Below, one piece after another: positions 51,848 to 60,627 of a DNA stretch of 64,000 nucleotides (position 1 is the stretch's first letter; each line of letters begins with the position of its first letter). Under the pieces are notes generated by a model. The model was not told where the DNA came from. It saw only the letters and a program-made list of their open reading frames with translations, and ran no database searches. Position numbers and translations under genes: made by a program. The stretch is from an uncultured Lachnospiraceae bacterium (GTDB taxonomy: Bacteria; Bacillota; Clostridia; Lachnospirales; Lachnospiraceae), in the NCBI GenBank assembly GCA_946546945.1, contig CAMNOU010000003.1, positions 124,001-188,000 on the forward strand, in the 5' to 3' direction.

Positions 51848-53111
51848 CGATTGCTTTCCCTATATCGTGTCTCATGTATTTATTGTCAAAATCAATCCAC
51901 CCGGTCGCCTTATAGGCATTCGCGCGGGCTTCTTTCAGATCGGCACCCTTTGCCGTGATGCCGAGAACCCGGCCGCCGTTGGTGACGATCTTTCCGGAAT
52001 CATCCAGCTTGCTTCCGGCGTGGAAACAATAATAGCCGTCTTTCCCCTCAAAGTTTTCCAGACCGCGGATTTCAAAGCCCTTCTGATAGGAGACAGGGTA
52101 TCCGTCACTGGCCAGAACCACGCAAACCGCTGCATTATCCTCAAACTGCAGATCGATCTGATCCAGTTTTCCATCGATGCAGGCCTCCATCACATCAATG
52201 ATGTCGTTTTTCATCCGGGGCAGCACGACCTGTGCCTCTGGATCTCCGAAACGGGCGTTGTACTCCAGGACCTTCGGTCCGTCCGGGGTGAGCATCAATC
52301 CGAAAAAGATGATTCCCTTAAATGGCCGGCCTTCCTTGGCCATGGCATCTACCGTTGCCTGGAAAACGTACTTCCTGCAGAAATCATCTACTTCCTTTGT
52401 ATAGAAAGGGCTGGGGGAGAATGTCCCCATGCCGCCTGTGTTCAAACCCTGATCCCCGTCTTTGGCGCGCTTATGATCCTGAGCAGAAGACATGATCTTG
52501 ATGGTTTTCCCGTCTACATAAGAGAGTACAGATACCTCACGGCCGGTCATAAATTCCTCAATCACCATGTGATTTCCGGCAGATCCGAACTTCTTGTCCA
52601 TCATGATTTCCTTTACACCAGCCTCTGCCTCCGCAAGAGTGCTGCAGATGAGCACTCCTTTGCCGAGCGCCAGACCGTCTGCCTTAAGTACGATCGGCAT
52701 TTTTGCTGTCTTCAGATAAGCAATGGCTTTTTCCGGATCGTCAAAGGTCTCATAAGCAGCTGTCGGAATATGATACTTTTTCATCAGGTCCTTCGAAAAA
52801 GCTTTCGATCCTTCAAGTATGGCCGCTGCTTTATTGGGGCCAAAGACTCTTAATCCTTCTGCCTCAAAAACATCGACGATTCCTCCTACGAGCGGATCAT
52901 CCATGCCGATGATGGTCAGATCAACCGCATTTTCCTTTGCAAATGCCGCCAGTTTATCAAATTCCATCGCGCCAATTGCCACGCATTCGGCAATCTGTCC
53001 GATTCCTGCGTTGCCCGGCGCACAGTAAATTTTATCGACACGGCTGCTTTTTGCCACGCTCATGGCGATAGCATGTTCGCGTCCGCCGCTTCCCACGATC
53101 AGTACTTTCAT
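51837..53111 (-). CDS. purD: Phosphoribosylamine-glycine ligase (GAR synthetase)
   Basis: 424 residues, usual length. Catalyses the second step of purine synthesis (phosphoribosylamine + glycine + ATP). ATP-grasp fold: MKVLIVGSGGREHAIA, PNKAAAILEGSKAF, LKADGLALGKGVLI, NTGGMGTFSPSPFY and NARFGDPEAQVVLPRM. Fourth in the run purE-purM-purN-purD. The gap after purN is 13 bases. Confidence 0.97.
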   Translation of the reverse strand: MKVLIVGSGGREHAIAMSVAKSSRVDKIYCAPGNAGIGQIAECVAIGAMEFDKLAAFAKENAVDLTIIGMDDPLVGGIVDVFEAEGLRVFGPNKAAAILEGSKAFSKDLMKKYHIPTAAYETFDDPEKAIAYLKTAKMPIVLKADGLALGKGVLICSTLAEAEAGVKEIMMDKKFGSAGNHMVIEEFMTGREVSVLSYVDGKTIKIMSSAQDHKRAKDGDQGLNTGGMGTFSPSPFYTKEVDDFCRKYVFQATVDAMAKEGRPFKGIIFFGLMLTPDGPKVLEYNARFGDPEAQVVLPRMKNDIIDVMEACIDGKLDQIDLQFEDNAAVCVVLASDGYPVSYQKGFEIRGLENFEGKDGYYCFHAGSKLDDSGKIVTNGGRVLGITAKGADLKEARANAYKATGWIDFDNKYMRHDIGKAIDEA

Positions 53112-53124
53112 ATCCTTCTCCTCC

Positions 53125-53751
53125 TCACTCCGAAATCTGAACCAGACCGTCTACAACACGGACTTTTCCGTTTGCGATCAGATTAATCGCTTTTGGCAGA
53201 ATGATCCACTCTGCCTGCTCCATGACACGCTGCTGGAGTACTTTCGGGGTATCGTCCTGCTGCACCTCCACTGCTTTTTGCAGAATGATCGGGCCGGTGT
53301 CCGTACCTTCATCCACAAAATGGCAGGTCGCCCCCGTAATCTTCACGCCGCGGGCCAGAGCACCCTCATGCACCTTCAGCCCGTAATATCCTGTCCCGCA
53401 AAAAGACGGAATCAGAGAGGGATGAATATTGATGATTCTGTTTCGGTACTTTCTGATCATAATCTCCGGAATCACCACGAGGAATCCGGCCAGCACGATC
53501 AGATCCGCCTCTGCCGCATCCACTGCTGCGAGAAGAGCCTCGTTGAAACGTTCCCTGCTCTCAAAGTCTTTCGGAGAAATACACTGACTGGGTATGCCTG
53601 CCTTTTTTGCACGCTCCAGCGCAAACACACCGGGGTTATTGCTGATGACAGCCGCAATTTCGGTATTTGTGATTGTCCCGTCCGCGATTCTGTCAATGAT
53701 TGCCTGCAGATTTGTTCCGCCGCCGGAGACCAGCACTGCTATTCTAAACAT
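53125..53751 (-). CDS. purN: Phosphoribosylglycinamide formyltransferase
   Basis: 208 residues. Transfers a formyl group from 10-formyl-tetrahydrofolate to GAR (third purine step). Motifs: VLVSGGGTNLQAII at the N-terminus, the Asn/His site INIHPSLIPSF and HFVDEGTDTGPII containing the catalytic Asp. 15-base gap from purM; cotranscribed. Confidence 0.97.
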   Translation of the reverse strand: MFRIAVLVSGGGTNLQAIIDRIADGTITNTEIAAVISNNPGVFALERAKKAGIPSQCISPKDFESRERFNEALLAAVDAAEADLIVLAGFLVVIPEIMIRKYRNRIINIHPSLIPSFCGTGYYGLKVHEGALARGVKITGATCHFVDEGTDTGPIILQKAVEVQQDDTPKVLQQRVMEQAEWIILPKAINLIANGKVRVVDGLVQISE

Positions 53752-53766
53752 AAATCGGCTCCTTTT

Positions 53767-54792
53767 CTACTTAAGCGTAACGCCTTTTTCTCCCGCTTCA
53801 ATATGGCCAACAATATAAGGGCTGTCTCCGGCAGCTTTGATTGCCTCCATCGCCTTATCTGCATCTGCAGGGTCAACTGCCACGATCATGCCGAGTCCCA
53901 TATTGAAGGTGTTGTACATCATCTGTTCTGCGATGTCCCCGTTCTTCTGTATCATCTTGAAAATGGGAGGAACCGGATAACTTGCTTTTTCAATCACCGC
54001 GTGCATCCCGTCGATCAGCATACGCGGAACATTCTCGTAAAAACCGCCGCCTGTAATGTGACTGCAGGCTTTTACGGTTACACCGGCATTCTTCAGACTC
54101 TTCAGAGCCTTCACATAGATTCTGGTCGGAGCGATCAGTGCCTCGCCAAGTGTCTTTCCAAGCTCGTCATAATAGGTATCCAGTGACTCTTTCGTCATCT
54201 CAAATACTTTTCTGACAAGAGAAAAACCGTTGCTGTGCACACCTGAGGAAGCCATCCCGATCAGGATATCTCCGTTTTTCAGATTCTCGCCTGTGATCAG
54301 ATCCTTTCTGTCGCAGACACCTACTGCGAACCCTGCCAGATCATACTCGTCCTCCGGCATCAGGCCCGGATGCTCCGCGGTCTCACCGCCGATCAAAGCG
54401 GCGTCAGACTGCAGGCAGCCCTCTGCCACGCCCTTTACGATTGCTGCGATTTTCTCCGGATAGTTTTTCCCGCACGCGATATAGTCCAGGAAAAAGAGCG
54501 GTTCCCCTCCCGCACATGCAATATCGTTCACACACATGGCCACGGCATCGATGCCGATGGTCTCATGTTTGTCCATCAGAAACGCAAGCTTTACTTTTGT
54601 TCCGCATCCATCGGTACCGGAAAGCAGCACCGGATCTTCCATCTCTTTCACCTTAGCCAGAGAGAACGCTCCGGAAAATCCTCCCAGTCCTCCCAGCACC
54701 TCAGGGCGCATCGTCTTTTTTACATGCTCTTTCATGAGTTCCACTGATCTGTAGCCAGCTTCAATATCCACTCCGGACGTCTTATAATCCAT
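53767..54792 (-). CDS. purM: Phosphoribosylformylglycinamidine cyclo-ligase (AIR synthetase)
   Basis: 341 residues. ATP-dependent ring closure to AIR, fifth purine step. Seen: SGVDIEAGYRSVELMK, GGFSGAF, SGTDGCGTKVKLAFLM, DIACAGGEPLFFLDYIA, GGETAEHPG, GMASSGVHSNGFSLVR and HITGGGFYENVPRML, all PurM signatures. 49-base gap after purE. Confidence 0.97.
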   Translation of the reverse strand: MDYKTSGVDIEAGYRSVELMKEHVKKTMRPEVLGGLGGFSGAFSLAKVKEMEDPVLLSGTDGCGTKVKLAFLMDKHETIGIDAVAMCVNDIACAGGEPLFFLDYIACGKNYPEKIAAIVKGVAEGCLQSDAALIGGETAEHPGLMPEDEYDLAGFAVGVCDRKDLITGENLKNGDILIGMASSGVHSNGFSLVRKVFEMTKESLDTYYDELGKTLGEALIAPTRIYVKALKSLKNAGVTVKACSHITGGGFYENVPRMLIDGMHAVIEKASYPVPPIFKMIQKNGDIAEQMMYNTFNMGLGMIVAVDPADADKAMEAIKAAGDSPYIVGHIEAGEKGVTLK

Positions 54793-54841
54793 ATGTAATC
54801 CTCCTCATATTAATCTGACGGCAATTGACTCCTGTCTGCCA

Positions 54842-55342
54842 TCAGTATTCCTTCCAGCCGGTCTGTGCAAGCTTTGCATCTTTTGCTTCCACCTGCTCTT
54901 TGAGTTCCTTCGAATACGCTTTCAGCTTTTCCAGGATCCCGGCATCCGATGTGGCCAGAATCTTAGCCGCAAGGATTCCCGCGTTCGCACCTCCGTTGAT
55001 TGCAACGGTCGCTACCGGGATACCGGTGGGCATCTGTACGATAGAGTACAGAGAATCTACGCCGCCCAGATCAGAAGTTTTCATCGGAATGCCGATGACA
55101 GGCATCGGGAAAATAGCCGCGCACATGCCGGGCAGATGTGCTGCCTTGCCGGCACCGGCAATGATCACCTTATAGCCGCGCTCTTCCGCGCTCTTTGCAT
55201 AATCAAAAAAGATATCCGGCTCGCGGTGTGCGGAGATGATCCGCATCTCATAGTCGATCCCGAGTTTATCCAGGATCTCTGCTGCTTTTGACATAACAGG
55301 CATATCTGAGTCACTGCCCATTACGATTCCAACTTTTGCCAT
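54842..55342 (-). CDS. purE: N5-carboxyaminoimidazole ribonucleotide mutase
   Basis: 166 residues, class I PurE. Moves the carboxyl group of N5-CAIR to form CAIR; the matching PurK is not in this window. Motifs GSDSDMPVM, SAHREPDIFFDYA, IIAGAGKAAHLPGM, TPV-type loop MPVIGIPM and VQMPTGIPVATVAINGGANA. First of the purE-purM-purN-purD set. The 42-base gap from the aminopeptidase gene has no clear promoter. Confidence 0.96.
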   Translation of the reverse strand: MAKVGIVMGSDSDMPVMSKAAEILDKLGIDYEMRIISAHREPDIFFDYAKSAEERGYKVIIAGAGKAAHLPGMCAAIFPMPVIGIPMKTSDLGGVDSLYSIVQMPTGIPVATVAINGGANAGILAAKILATSDAGILEKLKAYSKELKEQVEAKDAKLAQTGWKEY

Positions 55343-55384
55343 CGTTCGTTCTCCTTCTTTTGTTATTTATATTGTACTTCCCAA

Positions 55385-57454
55385 TCATTCATTCAGCAGC
55401 GGCAGATTCAGATCTTTGGCCCCCTCTACGGTAAAGAGACCGTCGCGTATGATATCGACCGTACTGCCGTCTTTTCTGATAACGGTGATCGCGCCCAGTT
55501 CATCATAGGGGATCGTGATATCTGTGTGGCAGTTCAGATATGCCCTGGACATATCTTCATGGCGGAGTGCGCTGACTGCATTCTCCCTCGCCACAATCTG
55601 TTTCCCGTCCGGATTATATGTGACCATATCTTCCTCATGGGAATAGCAGGTGTCGCCCACTGCAAAATGCGGGCCTGTTTTCTCCGCGATGAGAATCGGC
55701 ATCTTGTCCTGAATCCGGTATTTGCGTGCCATACAGTAAGCGGTGGTGTTTGTACCGATCGCAAACTCTCCCATCGGCAGGGTATCATGATGCATAAGCA
55801 CATTATCATGAATGTATTTTTTGTTTTCCTCTTCCGAAGCAAAGTTCGTGCAGGTATAGTTTTCGATCATTCCGTCACGGAAGGTCATCTCCAGGTTCTT
55901 ATACTGCAGCCCGTTCAAGAAGACCTCTGAGACATGAAGTCTGCCATTCGTTCCCTTTAATACCGGGGAGGTAAACACCTCACCAACCGGAATATTTACA
56001 TCCGCAACACAGTTTTCAAATGCCGTCTGTTTTGACGGGTCCGCAAGCGGCCAGATTGCCACGGTCAGGTCTGTCCGGTTCTCACCTTTTCCAACGATAT
56101 GAACCGTCTCTGCCTGATCCAGAATGTCAATCAGGCTCTGCTGCATCGACTGGTACTTTTTGTAATCCAGAGTGTTGATCACAACTGTCTCGGCAAAGAT
56201 TTCCTCGAACTGATCACCAATCTCGGGAACCGGATAGGCAATGATCGTAAAGCTGCGCTCCTCGCCGGGGATGTATTTGTTCGTAATCTGTCCGCTTTCC
56301 GACATGTTGTAAACCTTCAGCTTCTGCTGCTCTTCGGTATAATGAAGCGCTTCCTCTTTGCTTTCCGGAGCAAACGGTTCTTCTCCGAACACTTCAACGA
56401 CTGCCGGGCCTGCAACCAGGCGTGCCTGCTCTTTGTGCTGCTCATATACCGTCTTTAACACTTCCAGACGGCGCTCTACAAAGCCCTTGTCAAAATAGAG
56501 CGCGCGGTCTTCTCTGTGATCAAAATCATACTGGCGGTTGACCGATGTGGAATACGCACCGCTTTTCATACTGCCTTTCTGCTGGAACGAAGATACCGCT
56601 TCTCTGCTGATCGTGACATCCAGCCCCATCTTTTTCAGATTCCCTATGGCGGCACGCATCATGCGCTCAAAGCCCACTGGATAGTGAAGCTGCGCCACCT
56701 TCTTTTTGGAAAGATCCTTGCCGGTCATCTCAAAACCGATCCGGTATCCTTCGGTATAGGTATCCGCCATGGCCTGAACATCCGCCTCCGGCATCTGGTT
56801 TAAGAACTTCGCGATTCCGGTCTCATTTTCTCCGATCGGAAGTCCGTACTGATACAGATAACGCAGGTCACTCAGATCTGCATTCATGATGATGTCTGCA
56901 AAGAAATTATCATCCGGGCAGATCATGTCATGAATCTGGTTTTCCACAAAAATCTCACTATAGTCATGGAAATACCAGTAAATCGTCTGCTTTGCCTCCT
57001 TCAGATCTTCGTTTTCAAAGCAGTTGTAGACCTGTACAAAAAGCTCCATCAGGAGAGTCATTTCCTGTTTTTTCCCCTGGAAAGCGCAGGGAATGCATCC
57101 CTCCAGTTCCGATGTCAGAAAAGACAGCAGCTGCCCTTCCTCTTTACCCAGCGACTGAACCGCAAAAGCGGGATTCGCATAGCTTTTTTCATAGTTCACC
57201 GGCTGAATATGGCGGTATAATTCTTCCTGATCCGCTCTGCATTCCTCCAGAGAACGCTCTTTCAATGTATCCGCCTGCTTCTTATTAAAGATCTCCACGG
57301 TTTTCAAAAGAAAAGCCGCTGCTTTATGAAAATAGTCCTGATATTTTTCCGGAACCTGTTGTTCGGAAGCAATCTCTCCGATCCGCCCGACCATCAGGTC
57401 AAAGCGCTCCTGCAGGGATTCCTCCCTGATTGTGTTCCAAGCTATATCACTCAT
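55385..57454 (-). CDS. M29-family (thermophilic-type) metallo-aminopeptidase
   Basis: 689 residues from ATG 57454 (AAGGAGG six bases upstream). The C-terminal 400 residues carry the M29 pattern: NIPVGEVFTSPVLKGTNG, then GEFAIGTNTTAY, KTGPHFAVGDTCYSHEED and NCHTDITIPY, supplying the Glu, Glu, His, His and Asp metal ligands. The N-terminal 280 residues are extra relative to typical M29 enzymes (about 410 residues) and look helical, with no known family. Cytoplasmic. It lies between the two small membrane genes and purE in one direction. Substrate preference cannot be read off. Confidence 0.85.
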   Translation of the reverse strand: MSDIAWNTIREESLQERFDLMVGRIGEIASEQQVPEKYQDYFHKAAAFLLKTVEIFNKKQADTLKERSLEECRADQEELYRHIQPVNYEKSYANPAFAVQSLGKEEGQLLSFLTSELEGCIPCAFQGKKQEMTLLMELFVQVYNCFENEDLKEAKQTIYWYFHDYSEIFVENQIHDMICPDDNFFADIIMNADLSDLRYLYQYGLPIGENETGIAKFLNQMPEADVQAMADTYTEGYRIGFEMTGKDLSKKKVAQLHYPVGFERMMRAAIGNLKKMGLDVTISREAVSSFQQKGSMKSGAYSTSVNRQYDFDHREDRALYFDKGFVERRLEVLKTVYEQHKEQARLVAGPAVVEVFGEEPFAPESKEEALHYTEEQQKLKVYNMSESGQITNKYIPGEERSFTIIAYPVPEIGDQFEEIFAETVVINTLDYKKYQSMQQSLIDILDQAETVHIVGKGENRTDLTVAIWPLADPSKQTAFENCVADVNIPVGEVFTSPVLKGTNGRLHVSEVFLNGLQYKNLEMTFRDGMIENYTCTNFASEEENKKYIHDNVLMHHDTLPMGEFAIGTNTTAYCMARKYRIQDKMPILIAEKTGPHFAVGDTCYSHEEDMVTYNPDGKQIVARENAVSALRHEDMSRAYLNCHTDITIPYDELGAITVIRKDGSTVDIIRDGLFTVEGAKDLNLPLLNE

Positions 57455-57519
57455 GTCATTCCTCCTTACTTCACTCAAGTCTTCCTCTTCAGATGTTTTT
57501 TGTGCACTGTTGTCTGCTG

Positions 57520-57861
57520 TCAGTGGATCCCGGCGGCATAGAGGTTGCCAAGAACGATGGTCATGACCGCACCGAGCACGATTCCTGTTCTTGGCGCACC
57601 CGGACGGACTTTCGGTTCACGAATCCCCAGGATTCCCAGAATCAGTGCGCCGGCCGCCAGCGCCAGACCGATCAGTCCAATGCTCCCGACATAGTATTCT
57701 CCCTCACCGTTCTGCCGATAGGAAATCATCACAGATACCACAAACAGTACGGCTGCGGCGATGGCAGCGATCATCGCAATGATTCCCTGCCTGGAATGTT
57801 TCAGTTCTCTGAGCCGCACCTTTCTTGTACGGCGAAAGTACTCTCTTCTGCTGTTAGCCAA
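57520..57861 (-). CDS. Small three-helix membrane protein
   Basis: 113 residues: a basic N-terminus (RREYFRRTRKVRLRELKHSR) and three membrane segments (about 27-48, 58-80, 90-110). It may belong to an uncharacterised Clostridia family (DUF6142 is my tentative recollection). Its start directly abuts the stop of the VanZ-like gene, so the two are coupled. Function unknown. Confidence 0.75.
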   Translation of the reverse strand: MANSRREYFRRTRKVRLRELKHSRQGIIAMIAAIAAAVLFVVSVMISYRQNGEGEYYVGSIGLIGLALAAGALILGILGIREPKVRPGAPRTGIVLGAVMTIVLGNLYAAGIH

Positions 57862-58377
57862 TTAAAAACCTCCCCGGGAAGAGTTCTCCCCGTCCTCCTG
57901 TTCCTTCCGCCAGCGGTCTGCATGCACATCACGCCTGTGCTGTACCCACGCGTAGATCAGATAGCCGAAAACGCTGCCAATGGTATTCAGCAGCAGGTCA
58001 TCCACATCAAAACTGCCCGTCCTGGTGAAAAGCTGCACACATTCAACGACCAGACTCAGTTCAAAACCTGACAGCACAACGCGAAAGAAACCTCTCAGCT
58101 TCCTGCTAAGTGTAGGAAGCAGGAAACCAAAAGGCACAAATATCAGAATATTGCCTGCCAGATTCATGGTGGCCGCCAGAAGTCCCAGCTGCTTTCTGTA
58201 AATGACAAAACGGCGGATCTCCCGGAACAGGACAAGATTGTAATGATAGGTCCTTTCCGTATCGGTCCTGCCCAGCATCTCCGCGAAAAACAAAAAATAG
58301 ACCAGCGCGAAGATATAAATCCAGAATAAAACCCAGCATAGAATCCTTATCTTTTTTTTATGTTTTGTTATGAACAT
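57862..58377 (-). CDS. VanZ-like family membrane protein
   Basis: 171 residues from ATG 58377; an in-frame ATG further up would overlap pyrE. Four membrane segments, with the family blocks NLAGNILIFVPFGFLLP and VVECVQLFTRTGSFDVDDLLLNTIGSVFGYLIY. VanZ gives low teicoplanin resistance in enterococci by an unknown way; most homologues, like this one, have no proven role. It begins 10 bases after pyrE and is cotranscribed with it. Confidence 0.88.
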   Translation of the reverse strand: MFITKHKKKIRILCWVLFWIYIFALVYFLFFAEMLGRTDTERTYHYNLVLFREIRRFVIYRKQLGLLAATMNLAGNILIFVPFGFLLPTLSRKLRGFFRVVLSGFELSLVVECVQLFTRTGSFDVDDLLLNTIGSVFGYLIYAWVQHRRDVHADRWRKEQEDGENSSRGGF

Positions 58378-58387
58378 ATGCGGATTT

Positions 58388-59065
58388 CTACCTCGCTCCG
58401 TACTGTTCATAATATGCGTCAATCGCAGCCTTCAGTGTATCATCGATCACGATGCGTCCGCCGCAGGGTCTGTTGTAAAGGTAAGAGACCACTTCGTCCA
58501 TGGAAACGATAGCGTTTGTCTCAAAACCATAAAGATCTCTGATCTCATCAAGTGCGCACTTTTCTCCGCCCTTGCCGACTTCCTGCCGGTTCAGGGAGAC
58601 CATCAGCCCGATGATATTCACATCAGCCTGTGCCTTTATAATCGGAAATGTCTCTTCGATTGATTTTCCGGATGTGGTCACATCCTCGATGATCACAACA
58701 CGATCCCCGTCCTTCAGCTTACTGCCCAGTAAAATGCCGGTATCTCCGTGATCTTTGACCTCTTTTCGGTTGGAGCAGTAACGGATTTCTTTTCCGTACA
58801 GCTGCGAAAATGCTATGATCGCGGCTACAGAAAGAGGGATCCCTTTGTAAGCCGGTCCGAACAGCACGTCAAAATCTGTCCCGTATTTATCATGAATCGC
58901 TTTTGCGTAATACTCTCCCAGTCTGTGGAGCTGCGTGCCTGTCACGTATGCTCCCGCATTCATAAAAAAGGGAGACTTTCTCCCGCTCTTCAATGTAAAT
59001 TCTCCGAATTTTAAAACATCGGATTCAACCATGAACTGTATAAATTCTTCCTTATATCGTTCCAT
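58388..59065 (-). CDS. pyrE: Orotate phosphoribosyltransferase
   Basis: 225 residues. Joins orotate and PRPP to give orotidine 5'-phosphate. PRPP loop VVIIEDVTTSGKSIEE, FGPAYKGIPLSVA, SNRKEVKDHGDTG. GAGGAG ribosome site. It has its own promoter (59116-59144) downstream of the MATE gene, so its control is partly separate from pyrC-pyrF-pyrK-pyrD. Confidence 0.96.
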   Translation of the reverse strand: MERYKEEFIQFMVESDVLKFGEFTLKSGRKSPFFMNAGAYVTGTQLHRLGEYYAKAIHDKYGTDFDVLFGPAYKGIPLSVAAIIAFSQLYGKEIRYCSNRKEVKDHGDTGILLGSKLKDGDRVVIIEDVTTSGKSIEETFPIIKAQADVNIIGLMVSLNRQEVGKGGEKCALDEIRDLYGFETNAIVSMDEVVSYLYNRPCGGRIVIDDTLKAAIDAYYEQYGAR

Positions 59066-59115
59066 ATATCCTGCTCCTCATTTCTCTCTTCAATCTATTC
59101 CGGTAATTCTTTACA

Positions 59116-59144
59116 AGTATATCATCCTGCCAGAGAGGATTCAA
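59116..59144 (-). promoter_or_regulatory. pyrE: Promoter of pyrE
   Basis: Minus strand TTGAAT (59144-59139), 17 bases, TATACT (59121-59116), about 50 bases upstream of the start codon. It marks a new transcription start for pyrE, VanZ, the small membrane gene and probably the genes beyond. No PyrR binding-loop structure was recognised. Confidence 0.6.
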
Positions 59145-59151
59145 CCAAAAA

Positions 59152-60543
59152 TCAGAATGAATTTCTCTGCTCTTCCTCTTCGAGTACTTTCATTTGTTTA
59201 AATTCTCCTCTGGCCATGAGAAACGTGACAAAGGCAGATGCGAGATCCGCGATCGGAGCGGAATATAAGAGCCCAATAATGCCGAACCGGATCGGCAGAA
59301 TCACGATCAGCGGCAGGATAAAAAGCAGCTGCCTGGTCAGCGACAGAAAAATTCCCTTTTTCGGTTTCCCGATGGATGTAAAAAATGTGGATGTGATGGG
59401 CTGCAGGAAATTCAGCCATGTAAAGAACATGAAAATCTTAAAGAATTTCACGCCAAATTCAAAGTACGTCTCTGTATTTCTGCCGAACAGTTCCAGGATT
59501 TCTCTTGGAAAGATCCGGAACAGTACAAAGGAAAAGATACAGATGCCGCACCCGATCCCGGCGGCTGTCCAGTAAGCCTGCCGTACGCGGTGATACTGCT
59601 TTGCTCCGTAATTGAAACTCTCAATCGGCTGTGCTCCCTGCGAAAGGCCGATGATGATGGAAAAGAAGATCTGATATACCTTCATAATGATGCCGGAGCA
59701 GGCAAGCGGAATTGCTTCCCCGTATACAGACAATGCACCGTAATAGGTAAGGGAATTATTCATCACGATCTGAACGACCATCATGGCAAGCTGGTTGAAA
59801 AACGAAGCCATTCCGATGGAAATGATGGCTTTGGAATACTCCCATTCCAACCGCAGATGTTCTGCTTTTAAGGGAACTGTCTTAAACCTGCGAAGATATA
59901 AAATGACCATGACACCGGATATAATCTGTCCTATGATCGTCGCCAGCGCCGCGCCTGTCATTCCCCATCCGAATACCAGTACAAAAAGCGCATCCAGAAC
60001 CGTATTGATCACTGCTCCGGCAATACTGCATGCCATCGTCATCTTCGGACTTCCGTCCGCACGGATCAGGTGGCCGCCTCCGGCAGTCAGAATCAGAAAC
60101 GGGAATCCAATCGCTGTGATCCGCACATACTCAATCGCATAAGGCATCACGTCCGGAGGCGTACCGAAGCCTTTCAGGAGCGCCGGCAGAAAAATCTGGG
60201 AAACAATACATAAAAGCAGGCCGCTTCCAAAGAGCAGAACTGCTGAATTTCCCACAAAATGAATCGCTTTTTGCGGGTTGCCGCGTCCCATGGTCAGATT
60301 AAAGCAGGATGCTCCGCCGATTCCGAACAGCAGCGCGAGTGCAATACAGGATGTCGTAAGCGGGAATGATACATTCGTGGCGGCATTGCCCATCGTCCCC
60401 ACTGCATGTCCGATAAACAGCTGATCGACAATATTATAAACAGAACCGATAATCATCGCTATGATGCTCGGTATCGCAAATTTTAGCATAAGTCCGGACA
60501 CTTTTTCACTGCCCAGAGGATTGTTTTTTACATGCTCTTCCAT
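59152..60543 (-). CDS. MATE-family multidrug/metabolite efflux transporter
   Basis: 463 residues from ATG 60543 (GGGAG four bases upstream). Twelve membrane segments in two related halves, starting LMLKFAIPSIIAMIIGSVYNIVDQLFIGHAVG, which is typical of the family, with GASCFNLTMGRGNPQKA in the first half. It exchanges Na+ or H+ for organic cations or metabolites; the substrate is unknown. It is inserted between pyrD and pyrE in the same direction. The gap before it holds a nested hairpin that ends right at its ribosome site. Confidence 0.92.
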   Translation of the reverse strand: MEEHVKNNPLGSEKVSGLMLKFAIPSIIAMIIGSVYNIVDQLFIGHAVGTMGNAATNVSFPLTTSCIALALLFGIGGASCFNLTMGRGNPQKAIHFVGNSAVLLFGSGLLLCIVSQIFLPALLKGFGTPPDVMPYAIEYVRITAIGFPFLILTAGGGHLIRADGSPKMTMACSIAGAVINTVLDALFVLVFGWGMTGAALATIIGQIISGVMVILYLRRFKTVPLKAEHLRLEWEYSKAIISIGMASFFNQLAMMVVQIVMNNSLTYYGALSVYGEAIPLACSGIIMKVYQIFFSIIIGLSQGAQPIESFNYGAKQYHRVRQAYWTAAGIGCGICIFSFVLFRIFPREILELFGRNTETYFEFGVKFFKIFMFFTWLNFLQPITSTFFTSIGKPKKGIFLSLTRQLLFILPLIVILPIRFGIIGLLYSAPIADLASAFVTFLMARGEFKQMKVLEEEEQRNSF

Positions 60544-60554
60544 GGTACTCCCTT

Positions 60555-60624
60555 TGACAGCAGACGCTGACCCGAATTCCACGCCAAGTCTCGAGAGCGA
60601 GACTTGAACAGGAATCTGCTGTCA
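60555..60624 (-). promoter_or_regulatory. Nested hairpin ahead of the MATE gene
   Basis: An outer perfect 10-bp pair TGACAGCAGA/TCTGCTGTCA (60555-60564, 60615-60624) encloses a perfect 9-bp hairpin CAAGTCTCG/CGAGACTTG (60585-60593, 60598-60606, 4-base loop), with an extra ATTCC/GGAAT pair between. On the minus strand the outer stem ends just before AAGGGAG, the ribosome site of the MATE gene. No T-run follows, so it is not a standard terminator. It may be an RNA switch or processing site. Confidence 0.5.
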
Positions 60625-60627
60625 TTT

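Noticed and set aside
56515-58071. Several + strand frames of 90-210 codons opposite the aminopeptidase and membrane genes
   Set aside because: They are shadows of convincing minus-strand genes and lack ribosome sites and domains.
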